Shown in pieces: positions 10,629 through 20,768 of a stretch of DNA of 64,000 nt. Made by a program: the position numbers and the translations under genes. The notes under the pieces are model-generated. The model was not told where the DNA came from. It saw nothing but the letters and a program-made list of their open reading frames with translations, and did not search any database. The stretch is from contig JAUPFV010000003.1 of NCBI GenBank assembly GCA_036936605.1, forward strand, positions 78,166,273-78,230,272, written 5' to 3'. Each line of letters opens with the position of its first letter. Within the stretch, counting starts at the first letter, position 1. The stretch is from Limnanthes douglasii subsp. nivea (Eukaryota > Streptophyta > Magnoliopsida > Brassicales > Limnanthaceae).

Positions 10629-11165
10629 GTAAGTTTTCTCTTTCCTCGTTTTTTCGCTTTTCTATTTCTATTTCCATATCAAATCTTCTTCTACTCTTTT
10701 CTTTCCCTCTTATTCATACCTCTATATCTATCGTCCCCTTAGTACTTATCTCCATTTCTATCTAATATATCCATACTCTCTTCCATTAATGTTGCATAAC
10801 CCTCCCAGATCTACATTTCATCATTTCCAGATCTGAATCTAGAAAATGTTTGCTTTCTATACATAGAAATTCATAATAAAACCTAGACTTTGGATTTTGG
10901 AATTGAATTGAATTAGTTGTATTAGATCTACGATCCAAGATCTTGACTTAAACAGATGAAAATGGACAGTTTTATACTTTCTTTGATTCATGATAGATTG
11001 TGTTTCTTTCCTGTATTATTGCTCAAATCTGGTAATGCCGCTTTTAGTCGATCTTGTTTGTCGATGGATACCAATGTTTTTTATGACAATGTTTTGCTTT
11101 ACATAGTTTAAGCTGTTCGGTGGTTCAATGTTGTTGATCTTCGCTGTATGTGTTGAAATCTGTAG
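10629..11165 (+). other. 5' UTR intron of BPC gene 1 (predicted)
   Basis: Donor gtaagttttctc at 10629 follows the leader. The corresponding donor in gene 2 (57642) has the same sequence. The acceptor is probably tgtag at 11165 or attag at 11170, leaving 6 to 11 nt before the ATG. Inferred from comparison of the paralogues; no transcript evidence. Confidence 0.65.
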
Positions 11166-11176
11166 ATTAGATCAAG

Positions 11177-12022
11177 ATGGGTGACGATGATGCATTGTCT
11201 ATGAATAATTGGGGATATTATGAACCTTTTAAAGCGGCGTCGCATCTGGGTCTGCAGCTCAACCCTGCAATGACCACAGACCACCGTAACACCAAGTCCT
11301 TTTTCCCCGGTCGTGATCCTAATGCGATGATGAGCTCGAATGGAGTGTTCCAACCACGAGATTTTTCCATTACTGAATCAACTATCCCTGTCAACTATAA
11401 CAATTGGATTAACCAGCAGAGAGACAAGATGTTTAATGTTGTTCCTTTGAACCCTACTCCCGCGTATATGCTTCCCGAAACTTCTCGAGCTCACTCCATG
11501 CACAATATGCAACCACAACCGATTATTGAAGAGAGGGGTTTGACTCGATTCGTTGATGAGGATGATCAAGAAGTTGCTGACTCCAAGAAAAGGCAAGGCA
11601 AGGGTGGTGGTGGCCCTAAGGCCCCTAGACCAAAGAAGCCAAGGAAACCAAAGGAGCCTAAGAATTCGACTAGTGTTCCCCGTTTGAAGGGACCTACGAA
11701 TCTTGATATTAATGGGATCAAGATGGACATATCCGGTATTCCTATACCGGTTTGCTCGTGCACTGGAGCGCCCCAACAGTGTTATCGGTGGGGTACTGGT
11801 GGATGGCAATCTGCTTGCTGTACTACTAATATATCTACTTACCCATTACCTATGAGCACCAAAAGAAGGGGAGCCAGGATTGCTGGTCGCAAAATGAGTG
11901 TTGGTGCTTTTACCAAAGTTTTGGAGAAACTTGCGGGTGAAGGGTATAATTTTTCTAAACCAATTGATCTGAAGACTCATTGGGCTAGACATGGAACCAA
12001 CAAGTTCGTCACCATCAAATAG
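11177..12022 (+). CDS. BPC: BASIC PENTACYSTEINE (BBR/BPC) class I transcription factor, gene 1
   Basis: A 281-residue nuclear DNA-binding protein of the plant BBR/BPC family, which binds GAGA (GA/CT) repeats and regulates homeotic and developmental genes, in part by recruiting Polycomb proteins (family knowledge). The N terminus MGDDDALSMNNWGYYEPFK is class I-like. A lysine-rich stretch (residues 137-162, PKKPRKPKEPK) would be the nuclear localisation signal. The C-terminal DNA-binding domain has all five cysteines (C193, C195, C202, C214, C215) in CSCTGAPQQCYRW and WQSACC, then RRGARIAGRKMS and the terminal WARHGTNKFVTIK. Length matches the family (about 280 residues). The start follows a predicted 5' UTR intron and has good ATGGG context. 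The single coding exon is intact. The nearest relative in the window is gene 2. Confidence 0.95.
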   Translation: MGDDDALSMNNWGYYEPFKAASHLGLQLNPAMTTDHRNTKSFFPGRDPNAMMSSNGVFQPRDFSITESTIPVNYNNWINQQRDKMFNVVPLNPTPAYMLPETSRAHSMHNMQPQPIIEERGLTRFVDEDDQEVADSKKRQGKGGGGPKAPRPKKPRKPKEPKNSTSVPRLKGPTNLDINGIKMDISGIPIPVCSCTGAPQQCYRWGTGGWQSACCTTNISTYPLPMSTKRRGARIAGRKMSVGAFTKVLEKLAGEGYNFSKPIDLKTHWARHGTNKFVTIK

Positions 12023-13198
12023 GTTACTTCGTTTCTTCATGCTGCTGCACCATGATGTGTATAACACTATCTGTGATCTTTTTCAAAGATCATCCGGGTA
12101 CTTTCTAGGTCCAGAACTCCCGCTCATTTATAACTTTATATCTGTAAACAAACAAGGGTTCTCTCTTTGAAGTGGTTGTTGTTATGTTTCGGGATTAATG
12201 ATCTAGGAAGTTGGTGAGTTTTTGTTTGTTGAATCCTTGTTGTAGACTTTCTTTATTCGTTAATCAAATTTTACTGCCAATTTGTTGTTGAATACGTTAC
12301 TTAATCTTTGTCGATTTGTTGTCGCTGTACAATTTTCGTTCTTGGTGTTTTGGAAGTAGCATCTTAATAGTTGGAATGCTAAAGATTATGCTCCATGTAA
12401 GCATGTTTGGCGTTGTACGTTTTGTGTAGTTTCCTATACCTTTGGCCATCTCCATGCTAGGCACTATTGTAGTCGAGACGATGATTCCTTTAAGGTTACC
12501 TGAATTCAATATCAGAAATCTGCTTCTGCTTCTGCTTCTGCTTGTGCTTGTGCTTGTGCTTGTCCTCAGTGAGTGCTATACTCTTGTTTTTCGGTATTTT
12601 CTGTACGCTTATTCAATGTGATACCTTTTTCTCATGTTGCATCGGTCATATGTGTACGTATCAGAAAAAAATGTCTAATATAAGGCATGGTTAATCATGT
12701 TTTAGAAGTCATGTTTGGCAACAATAGAAATCCTCCTCGAATGAGATTGGGTTTCTCTATTGAATGGATATTTAGAATCTAAAGTTTTGGGAGGGACCTT
12801 TCTAAAGAAAGTCATATACAGATTTCATTGGTGGGGGTTACATTAACGGATAAAATCATTAATGCCTATAGTTGTTTTTCATAGCTTACATGTTAGTACA
12901 ATACATATTTTCTTAGTTATGGTAACAAACAGCTTTAATTAAGACTTGTTAGGTCCAAAAGTATAACGCTGATGAGATTTCAGATTTGGAATAGATATGA
13001 CATGTGATAAGAGATGCACAAAGTAGATTACATATTTTTAATCATAGTCTATATCCTAAAAGGGCGAGCTAAATCTCAATTTATGTTTTCTTTTTATTAT
13101 TTCTTACTTTTTCTAATTCGAAACAAATTTAAAAAGTAGAAAATATTTCTAACTAATCTAATTATTTATCCTATATCATTGTGTCTAAATTTTGAGAA
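12023..13198. other. 3' UTR and intergenic region after BPC gene 1
   Basis: The first few hundred bases are probably 3' UTR. The only structured element seen is the hexanucleotide repeat listed below. No coding sequence recognised. Confidence 0.5.
12518..12563 (+). repeat. Hexanucleotide microsatellite
   Basis: Tandem cttctg units changing to cttgtg units, about seven copies, within 550 bp downstream of the BPC gene 1 stop. Possibly in its 3' flank or UTR. Confidence 0.85.
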
Positions 13199-13455
13199 AA
13201 TCAAGAAGGCCAAAGCTATTTCCTCCATGTTATTTTTTATTTCCACCATTTTTCAAACTTTCAAAAACACTAGTGACTTGCTTTTACCAAATTACCCTTA
13301 TTTTTATTTCAAATTTATCACTAGATGCCATTTATCTAATTAAAAGTCTTATATGAAAAAAACACAGCATTAACATAACTTTAATCCAAGATATATGATT
13401 CTACCTCTAAAATTAATCCTAAAACAAAGAACTTCAATTTTATTGAAGATTAATC

Positions 13456-13521
13456 ATGGAAAATGAAGAAACCCAAACAAAGCCGGAGAACAGCACTCAA
13501 TCGACAAACAATGTAATTTAA
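13456..13521 (+). other. 22-codon ATG frame in the Mutator-like element
   Basis: Short frame starting MENEETQTKPENST inside the left half of the element. A gtaatt sequence at 13513 could be a splice donor, so this might be the first exon of a deleted transposase or a captured gene. No homology recognised; may be chance. Confidence 0.2.
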
Positions 13522-13672
13522 ACTTGTTTTTACGTTTTACAACTTCGTAGCTTGAAAATACCTATTTCGAAACTTATTTTTTTTTCAGCTAAACCCGTTT
13601 TTACAGTTCTAAAAAAAACAACTATTTCCGAGCCGGGAATTAGGAATCAGGTGTAATTTTTTTAAAAAAATG

Positions 13673-13851
13673 TGCATCTGATTCCGAAAGGGCCACTCGG
13701 AATCAGTTGCAATTTTTAAAAAAATTTGTGCAACTGATTCCGAGAGGACCACTCGGAATCAGTTGTAAACCCTCTGTCTCGTTATATTATGTGATAATTT
13801 GTTCACTGGGATATTGCACTTGATTCCGAGTGGCCCTCTCGGAATCAAGTG
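13673..13851. repeat. Cluster of three hairpins with a shared core
   Basis: Three palindromic units at 13673-13710, 13731-13765 and 13817-13851. Each contains tgattccga...tcggaatca arms around a 9-nt loop. The outer stem bases differ between units yet remain paired within the last two (caactgattccga/tcggaatcagttg; cacttgattccga/tcggaatcaagtg). Neighbouring arms of units 1 and 2 can also pair with each other. Confidence 0.8.
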
Positions 13852-14152
13852 TAAAACACCAGTGTAAGAAAAGCATGGTGCTCGCTATTAAGTATAATCA
13901 ACCTATTGCCGTCTTCAATTCTGTGATAAATAAGATACGAAAAAAGTAGGCAACATAATTTATTTGTATACATGTCTACACCTAAACATGTTTGCTACCA
14001 AGTGGTAACGATCTTTTAGCATTTACCGTATTCAATAGTTCAACCAAAGGTGCACTTACGGAGACGTAGTACAGACTTCTAATCCCTGTTTTATAACCAC
14101 CTAAAAGGTTCTTCTTTTTTCTACCATCCATCTACAATATCAATCACACACA

Positions 14153-14245
14153 CTGTTCTGAATTTTTTTTTTGCCCACTGAGCATGTGAATCCGAGTAGG
14201 GCACTCGGAATCACATGCTCAGTGGGCAAAAAAAATTCAGAACAG
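14153..14245. repeat. 93-nt near-perfect hairpin
   Basis: Arms ctgttctgaattttt...gcccactgagcatgtga and its complement enclose the same ccgag...ctcgg core seen in the upstream hairpins. The stem is about 40 bp with a small bulge in the T/A run and one internal mismatch. It would fold as a foldback in RNA from either strand. Confidence 0.85.
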
Positions 14246-14944
14246 TAGGATATCCCAAGGCGAACCCAAGATCAAACCCTAATCGATTCTAACAATGAAA
14301 TCAAACTCCAAATGAAATCCTAATCGAATCTAACATAGAAATCTAACTTCAAACCCTAATCGAAATCGAACAACAAAATCTAACTACAAACCCTAAATTT
14401 GATAATGGGGAAGAACCTAGAATTTATTTCTCCAAGCTTTCTCTATCTTCGAATCAGCTGATGTAAGGTAGTGATAAGTGAAAAATGGGTTTTCTTCTTT
14501 GTAAGGTAGTTCTCTAGGGTGAAGAATGAGTTTTGTTGTACTAAATTGGATGGGTATGTTAGGGTCATAAAGGTCAATTTTGTAACTTCCTTTATGGAGA
14601 AAATAACATCATGGAGGATTTTTCAAATGATGGAGGAAATAAAAAATAACATGGAGGAAATAGCTTTGGCCAATCAAGAAAGCTCCGGGAACTGAGAGCC
14701 TTAAATACACTGAAGAATTTTTCTTCTAATTTTTTTGTTCTTTTTTATCTTTTTTTTGCTATCCATGGTGCTCGACAATTTTATGTTAGAAGATGCGGTC
14801 TAACTTTTACTCTGCATCTGATTAATTTTTTTATGTTACTGGAAGCGAAAATTCTAATTATGCAGAATCAAGACTACAAACTGACAACGCATCAAGCCAA
14901 TCTTTTGTAGATATGGTATTCCCAAGCCGGAATCTGCTTGAAAT

Positions 14945-15024
14945 CAAACCAATCTACACACAAACCAGAAATGATATATCAATTCAAACCAATCTACACA
15001 CAAGCCAAAAATGATATATCAATT
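14945..15024 (+). repeat. Two tandem 40-bp repeats in the LINE copy 3 5' part
   Basis: Two nearly identical 40-bp units (14945-14984 and 14985-15024), each starting caaaccaatctacacacaa. They lie in the degenerate 5' part of ORF1. Confidence 0.85.
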
Positions 15025-15193
15025 CAATCCCATGAGATAGACAATGACAAGATGAAGGCGCTCTTCAAAAAATACTCTAATTGGAAAATTCAGTAAAAGC
15101 TTATCTAAAAGGCAAGTTCTAAATCAATTTTTTCTAAGAGAAAATTTACTGGAGAATTTATTTACACTGGTTGGGATTCTCGGCACCTGTTTT

Positions 15194-16199
15194 TTGAATT
15201 TTCATCCAAAAATGACCTCTGCAAGATCTGGTCCAGAGGAGTGTGGACTATGGGTGATAACTCGATTAAAATGGCTTCCTTCTTTTAATCCCAAGTATGA
15301 ATGCTCAATAGTTCCGGTATGGCTAAGGATTGAAAACGTCCATGAACATCTGTATAATGAGGATTTCATCCAATTAGTAGTTTTTTCTGTGGAAAAACAT
15401 GTAAAAAGTTGGATACCTACCAAGAATCGCGCTATGTTTAATGCATGTTATGTGTGGATCGAGCTGGACATTTCTTAGAAACTTCAACATCGTGCGTGGA
15501 CAGGCTTTGGCAGAAATGATGGACACTTGCTTCATTTAAGCTACAAAGATGTGCCTTGATATTGTCATCATTGTTTTCATGTTGGTCATGACATTGAAAC
15601 CTGTAAAAAAAGTCATTGCTACTAATCAAGAAACTCCCAGGAAGCAACAAACCAAGAATACAGAAAATAACAATGGGAAAAAGGATGAAAAAAAGTTTGA
15701 TCTTCAACAAAATAATGATAACAATAATGAAAGCCATCATCAACTAAATTCTATCATTGTTAACATTGTTAACAAAGGTAAACAAATAAGTATCGAGAAT
15801 ACATCTCTTTCTCCTAATGGATCTACCTCTCATGCCAATTCTGAAAAGAATGAAGACTTAATTGATGTCATCAAGAACCTTGAAGATGAATTATCTCCTC
15901 ACTACAACATAAAGTCTGAAAGCTACATACCTAAACAAGCTAACATTGCCAGTTTTACTCATTCTCACAAGCTAAAGAAGAAAGAAGAAGAAATTGACTT
16001 TCAAGTTATCCAAAACAAAAGACTCAAAGATGTTAATTCTAGAAAAAAGAAAGGAAACGTTATCATAAAGTCTCTCTTTGGGGGGCCAATCAATCTACCC
16101 TCTCTAATCATAACAATGATTAAATTATTGTGTTGGAATATTCGAGGCATAAGAAACGAAGCTTCTATCAGAAGGCTGAAGTCAATTATCAAAAAATAA
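15194..16199 (+). pseudogene. LINE ORF1 plus start of ORF2 (copy 3)
   Basis: The first frame (15194-15478) has LPSFNPKYECSIVPVWLRI, a HEHLYN block and AMFNACYVWIELD, the DUF4283-like ORF1 domain shared with copies 1 and 4. The second frame (15549-16199) is a polar, Asn/Lys-rich ORF1 tail. At 16116 it runs without a stop into IKLLCWNIRGIRNEASIR, the N-terminal motif of the LINE endonuclease. In this copy ORF1 tail and ORF2 start are therefore in one frame. That frame ends at 16199 with a premature stop in the endonuclease. Confidence 0.7.
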
Positions 16200-16783
16200 A
16201 GCCTAAGTTTCTTAGCTATTCTTGAGCCTTTCATCAAAGAAAATAACATTCACAACATCTTTATCAAGATGGGTTTTCCTAATTATTACAACAATATCAG
16301 TAATAAGATATGTTTTTTTTATCTGAGGACTTCTTCATCAGTACTGAAATAAATTATCCTCAGTTATTGCATTCAACAATTACTCACAAAACTCTCAACA
16401 AAAGTTTCCACCTAACAACTGTCTACGTTAAGTGCCATAGACTTAATAGATTTGATTTATGGAACTCTTTAAAAATCTATCTCTATTAATATTAAAAAAT
16501 GGTTTTTATAGGTGATTTTAACTCTATTGTTTCCTCTAGTGAACAACTAGGTTGCTTTACTTTCTGCCTTGAGAGTGTTGAGGACTTCAGTAGCACCATC
16601 AGAGAATTATCTCTGGAAGATGCTGGCTACGTGGGAACTAAGTTTACGTGGACTAATAAGTCTAAATGGAAAAGGCTTGATCGTGTTTTATTTAACACTG
16701 AGTGGTCTGACAATCATACAAATGTCACTCATCGCCCTAGAACTTGTTCTGATCATTTTTCCTCTTCTTGTCTCTATTTCTAA
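16200..16783 (+). pseudogene. LINE endonuclease domain (copy 3)
   Basis: Continuation of the APE-type endonuclease after the stop at 16199. The frame 16499-16783 shows VFIGDFNSIVSSSEQLG (GDFN motif), then FTWTNKSKWKRLDRVLFN, then CSDHF near the end, which holds the conserved SDH catalytic triad element. All hallmark motifs of the C-terminal half survive, but the frame breaks at both sides. Confidence 0.8.
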
Positions 16784-17155
16784 TGTCATTAACCTTACTA
16801 AATCTAGTTTCAAGTTTCTTAACATATGGACATTAACTGTTGATTTTCTTCCTATGGTAGAAGCTAACTGGAATTTTGCTATTCAGGGCTATCCTTTATA
16901 TGTTTTTTGAAATAAAATTAAGTGCCTCAAAGGAGCTCTCAAATCTTGGAATAAAACTAACGTTGTTGACATTTTTTATAATATTACTAAGGCTGAAGTG
17001 CATGTTAATACTATGGAGCTAGCCCTTCAATACATCAACAACTCAGTTAATATAAATAACCTAGCTATGGCAATGTTAATCTTCTATATGCTCTTAAGGT
17101 TGAAGAATCTTATTGGTATAAAAAAACCTACACTACTTGGATAAATGACGGAGAT

Positions 17156-18429
17156 ATGAATACAAAAATCAATCATTCATATGTAAAGAAGAAGAGAATA
17201 AAGAATTTCATCTCTTGCATAAAAAAGAATTCAACGTGGATTACTTATGCTAATTTAATTTATAACTCAGCTCTTACATATTTCAAAAACATTTTAACTA
17301 AAACATATTCTAATTGTAGGAACCAAAGTAACCTCACCAACAACTTTTTACTCAAAAACTTTCCTAATCTTATTACCATGGAGGATAACAAATTGCTTAT
17401 GATGATCCATAGTCAAGATGAAATTTATAATACAATATGTGGCCTTAATCCTACTAGTGTGGCAGGTCTTGATGGTTTTAACCATTATTTTTATATTACA
17501 TGCTGGTAAATTATCAAAAAACACTTTTGTGCAGAAATTACCTCTTTCTTTCAAGGTCATATCATCTCCAAAGGTATCCTTTCAACGGGTATATGCTTGA
17601 TTCCCAAGAATAGCAATCCTTCTACTTTGAGTCATTACAGACCCATCAGCATGTGCACCTAGATGAACAGAATCATTTTAAAATTAATCAACAACAGCCT
17701 CTCTACTCTTTTTCCAAAAATAATATCTGAAATTCTTTATTTGATATCAATAGAAAGGTCAAAGTTGGGAACATTCTTATCAAGCTTGATATGACTAAAG
17801 CTTTTAATAGAATGTCTCACAGCTTTATCATTAATGTTTTATTCCGTTTTGAATTTGATACTAAGTTTGTTTATCTCATCGAAATTATCATTAAAAACAT
17901 CTATGTTTCTATTTTAATCAATGGCAAAATTACCGGTTATTTCAAAACTAAAAAAGGTTTTAGATAAGGGGACCCATTTTCCCCAAGTCTTTTTATAATA
18001 GCAGAAGAAGTTCTGCTAGGAGGTCTTTACAAACTATTGATTCAAAATAAGACTTTAAACTACATAACAAGAAGTGCAATTGACATTCCCTGCTTAACTT
18101 TCGTAGAGGATCTACTTATTTTCACTAACATTTTGCATACTACTATTGTATCTCTAGGTCAAATGATAAATAAAGACAAGACCAAGATAATTTATCCTAA
18201 GAATGTTTCTAAAATCACTGATATTTCTAACATAACTGGATTTAGCCCTGAATCTCTGCCTATTTCCTATATGGGTATCTTTATCAGTAATAATAATAAG
18301 ATCTCAATCTATGAGCCTCTCTTGAATGTTATAAGTCAGAAAATATCTAATTGGGATGGGAATCTAATGTCATATGGTGGGAGACTCACTCTCGTCTCTT
18401 CTATATTAATGCTTATCCCTAGCTATTAG
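17156..18429 (+). pseudogene. LINE reverse transcriptase (copy 3)
   Basis: Ordered RT blocks are recognisable across three frames. GLDGFNHYFY lies near 17466. KLDMTKAFNRMSH is at about 17780-17820. GDPFSPSLFIIAEEVL is near 17968, with a stop where the preceding Gln is expected. FVEDLLIFTN near 18102 is a FADD-type box with the first Asp replaced by Glu. YMGIFIS and WDGNLMSYGGRLTLVSS follow at 18270-18400. Damaged catalytic box and in-frame stops mean it is inactive. Confidence 0.8.
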
Positions 18430-19101
18430 CTGCAATGTTGTACTATGCCTAATAAAATCATCGACAAAATTGAAAAGATGCTTAATAGTAAAAATTGGGA
18501 CAACACTTGGGATAATTGTTGGTATAGAACTGAATGTGTTGCTAAATATTTGGATAATAACAAGTGAAACGACACGAGGCTCTCTGGTTTTCTATCTTAA
18601 GCTGACTTGGATGTTATTCATAAAGTAAAAATTGACTACCATAAGCCTGATTTTATTACCTAGCTGGGTTCTAAAGATTGAAACTTCAACTTTAAATAAA
18701 CTTGGGATAGAATTAGAATTCACCATAATTAGTCTAATCTATTTGGTAAAGTATGGAATTCTATCACTCCGAGAAAATGTTATTTTCTATATTGGAGACT
18801 CATCTACAATTATCTGCATATTGATACCACTATTCAAAAGAAACATATAAGCCTTGCTTCCAAATGTCAGTTCTGTCATAGTATTGAGACTGTTAAGTAT
18901 CTATTTGTGGAATATTCCTTTGCTTGGAACATTTTGAATTACTTCTCCTACATTTTCAACATCGACAATAGTAGATTTATGACTCATGCTCTAAGAAACT
19001 TGATCTGGAATTTTGGCAAAGATATTCATATCACCTTGATTCTACCTCATATTATTTTATGGGCTATATAGCAGGCTAGAAATAAAACTAAAGTTAAAGG
19101 T

Positions 19102-19703
19102 ATGACTATTTCTTCCCTATACACTATTAAATGCATAAAGAATATTTTGCAGGGCCTAGATCAAGCAGCTACTATCAAGCATACACATTATCACAATACT
19201 AGAGATGTTGCTTCTGAAATGGGTTGTTGTAATCACTCCAAATTATTTTATAAACCTTCCTATCATACCTGGAAACATCCTGGTGAAAATAGGGTTAAGT
19301 TCAACTGTAATGGATCATCCCTTGCTAATGGAGAAACATCTGGTGGAATTATCATCAGAAGCTCAAATGGACATTTAATTGCTGGCCTTGGGAACGTCTA
19401 TGGTAAGCTTTCCCCAGTTCTTGCTAAAGCCCATGCTCTCTATGATGATGTGAAAACCTGAAAACAGAAAGGTCTGGTTAACGTCGACATTGAGATTCAT
19501 TCTCAAATCATTGTTAATCTTTTTTACATAGGAAAATATCCTATCTCTATGGTATTTTCCTTCAAAAGTTCAAGGACCTTATATGTCCCTTTATTATGAT
19601 TAAACACATAAACAGAGTCCAGAATTTGGCAGCCAATTGGCTAACCAAACGGACCTCTAAATGCAAAATGAAAATAGAATATAATTTTATCAATGCCCCT
19701 AAT
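19102..19703 (+). pseudogene. LINE RNase H domain (copy 3)
   Basis: The frame contains VKFNCNGSSLANGETSGGII, IIRSSNGHLIAGLG and LSPVLAKAHALYDDVKT, the plant LINE RNase H fold (the first catalytic Asp is replaced by Asn in NCNGS). A stop at 19461 is followed, in another frame, by an AANWLTKR block close to the ORF2 end. Sequence is then cut by the gypsy LTR at 19704. Confidence 0.75.
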
Positions 19704-20078
19704 TGATAAATTAAGAGTTTGCTCGAGGGTAATTTTGTGTAAAACGAATATCCGAAGGACTAAACTGTTATAACTAATTCTTTATAAGGATGCTTTTTAG
19801 AGAGAGAAAATGCTACTAAAAATAGAGAGAGAAAATGCTACTAAAAGTAGAGAGAGAAAATAGTATTATATTAATCAACCCGCTTTATCAACTCGTGTGG
19901 GGTCCTTTTATAGTACAATAACGGGTCCCACACGCTTTAATTCTCAATTATTACATATCTAGCCCCTATATCTTACCACTTATTCATAATGGATACTTTT
20001 ATACTATATTTTTCAATCATTCCCTCGTAAAAACTTTTCTTTCCAATTTCCCCCTATGTCTTTTATTCTCCTTTATCA
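19704..20078 (-). repeat. 3' LTR of the Tat-type element
   Basis: 375 bp, ends TG...CA. On the minus strand ctataaaagg (19913-19904) is the TATA box. It is 51 bp longer than the 5' LTR because an agagagagaaaatgctacta-type unit of about 26 bp is tandemly amplified at 19796-19860. Confidence 0.9.
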
Positions 20079-20096
20079 GTAGCCCCCTAGTCCTTG
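20079..20096 (-). other. Polypurine tract of the Tat-type element
   Basis: Minus strand reads caaggactagggggctac directly before the 3' LTR. Similar purine-rich motifs lie at about 20311-20330 and 20397-20412. Confidence 0.6.
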
Positions 20097-20699
20097 TAAA
20101 AACTATTTTTACTATGACTACGATGACATCTTTGAATTTTTCCTTATCTTTAAACCTTGTTTGAATAATGCCTCTTCGAATCCAAACTCTTCTCCTCGAA
20201 TCATGTCTTTTCGAAAAATGCTAGGCTTCAAAAAATGCTAGGATTCGAAAAATTCCTCCTCGTATTTGTTTCCTCGAATTTATGCTTACCTTGGATATAT
20301 TGACCATTGTAGCCCCCCAATCCTTGCAATTACTTAGCCAATATTAGACCATAACTCAACATAGAAATTCTCTTTGAAAATCATCATACCAATATAGCCC
20401 CCCAGACTTGGCTAACAAATTGCAAGGATTAAGGTCATCAAACTTTTCAATATCAACTCTTCATCTTCCAGTTAGCCATCTCCCGTCTTTTTTATGACGT
20501 CATTAGTCGTAATTCCTTGTCACCAAATCCTTTTAGAGATCCTATTACACTTCCCAACACTCTTCATCATTAGATTACCTCTTCACATTCTTCCTCAGTT
20601 ATCGATCCAATACAATTGTGCCTATGTTACCCATAATACCCCTATGTAAACAAAGAAAAATGTCCCCACGCCCTTCTCACTTCTAAAAGCCCGTCTACT

Positions 20700-20711
20700 T
20701 CTATAAATACT
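20700..20711 (+). promoter_or_regulatory. TATA-like box of the antisense ORF
   Basis: tctataaatact lies about 60 bp upstream of the ATG at 20769 on the + strand, opposite to gag-pol, at a spacing compatible with a short leader. Confidence 0.5.
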
Positions 20712-20768
20712 CGTCCTTTTCATTTTCAGTTTAAAACTTTTGTTCTAAAATTTCTAGAGAGAGAAAGA

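Larger units (their letters stand above)
13208..14671. mobile_element. Mutator-like TIR element, non-autonomous
   Basis: A 1,464-bp element with terminal inverted repeats of about 50 bp (13208-13258 and 14620-14671; outer ends ggccaaagctatttcctcc and its complement). It is flanked by a perfect 9-bp direct repeat, aatcaagaa (13199-13207 and 14672-14680). Long TIRs with 9-bp duplications are the hallmark of Mutator-like elements. No transposase is visible. The interior contains a cluster of hairpins (13673-13851), a 93-nt hairpin (14153-14245) and a 22-codon ATG frame. Confidence 0.85.

Noticed and set aside
10548..10742. 64-residue frame in the BPC gene 1 leader
   Set aside because: It begins at a TTG, not ATG, and crosses the predicted intron donor.
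11378..11809. Minus-strand frame overlapping BPC gene 1
   Set aside because: Shadow of the coding strand with no recognisable domain. The same applies to the other antisense frames over both BPC genes.
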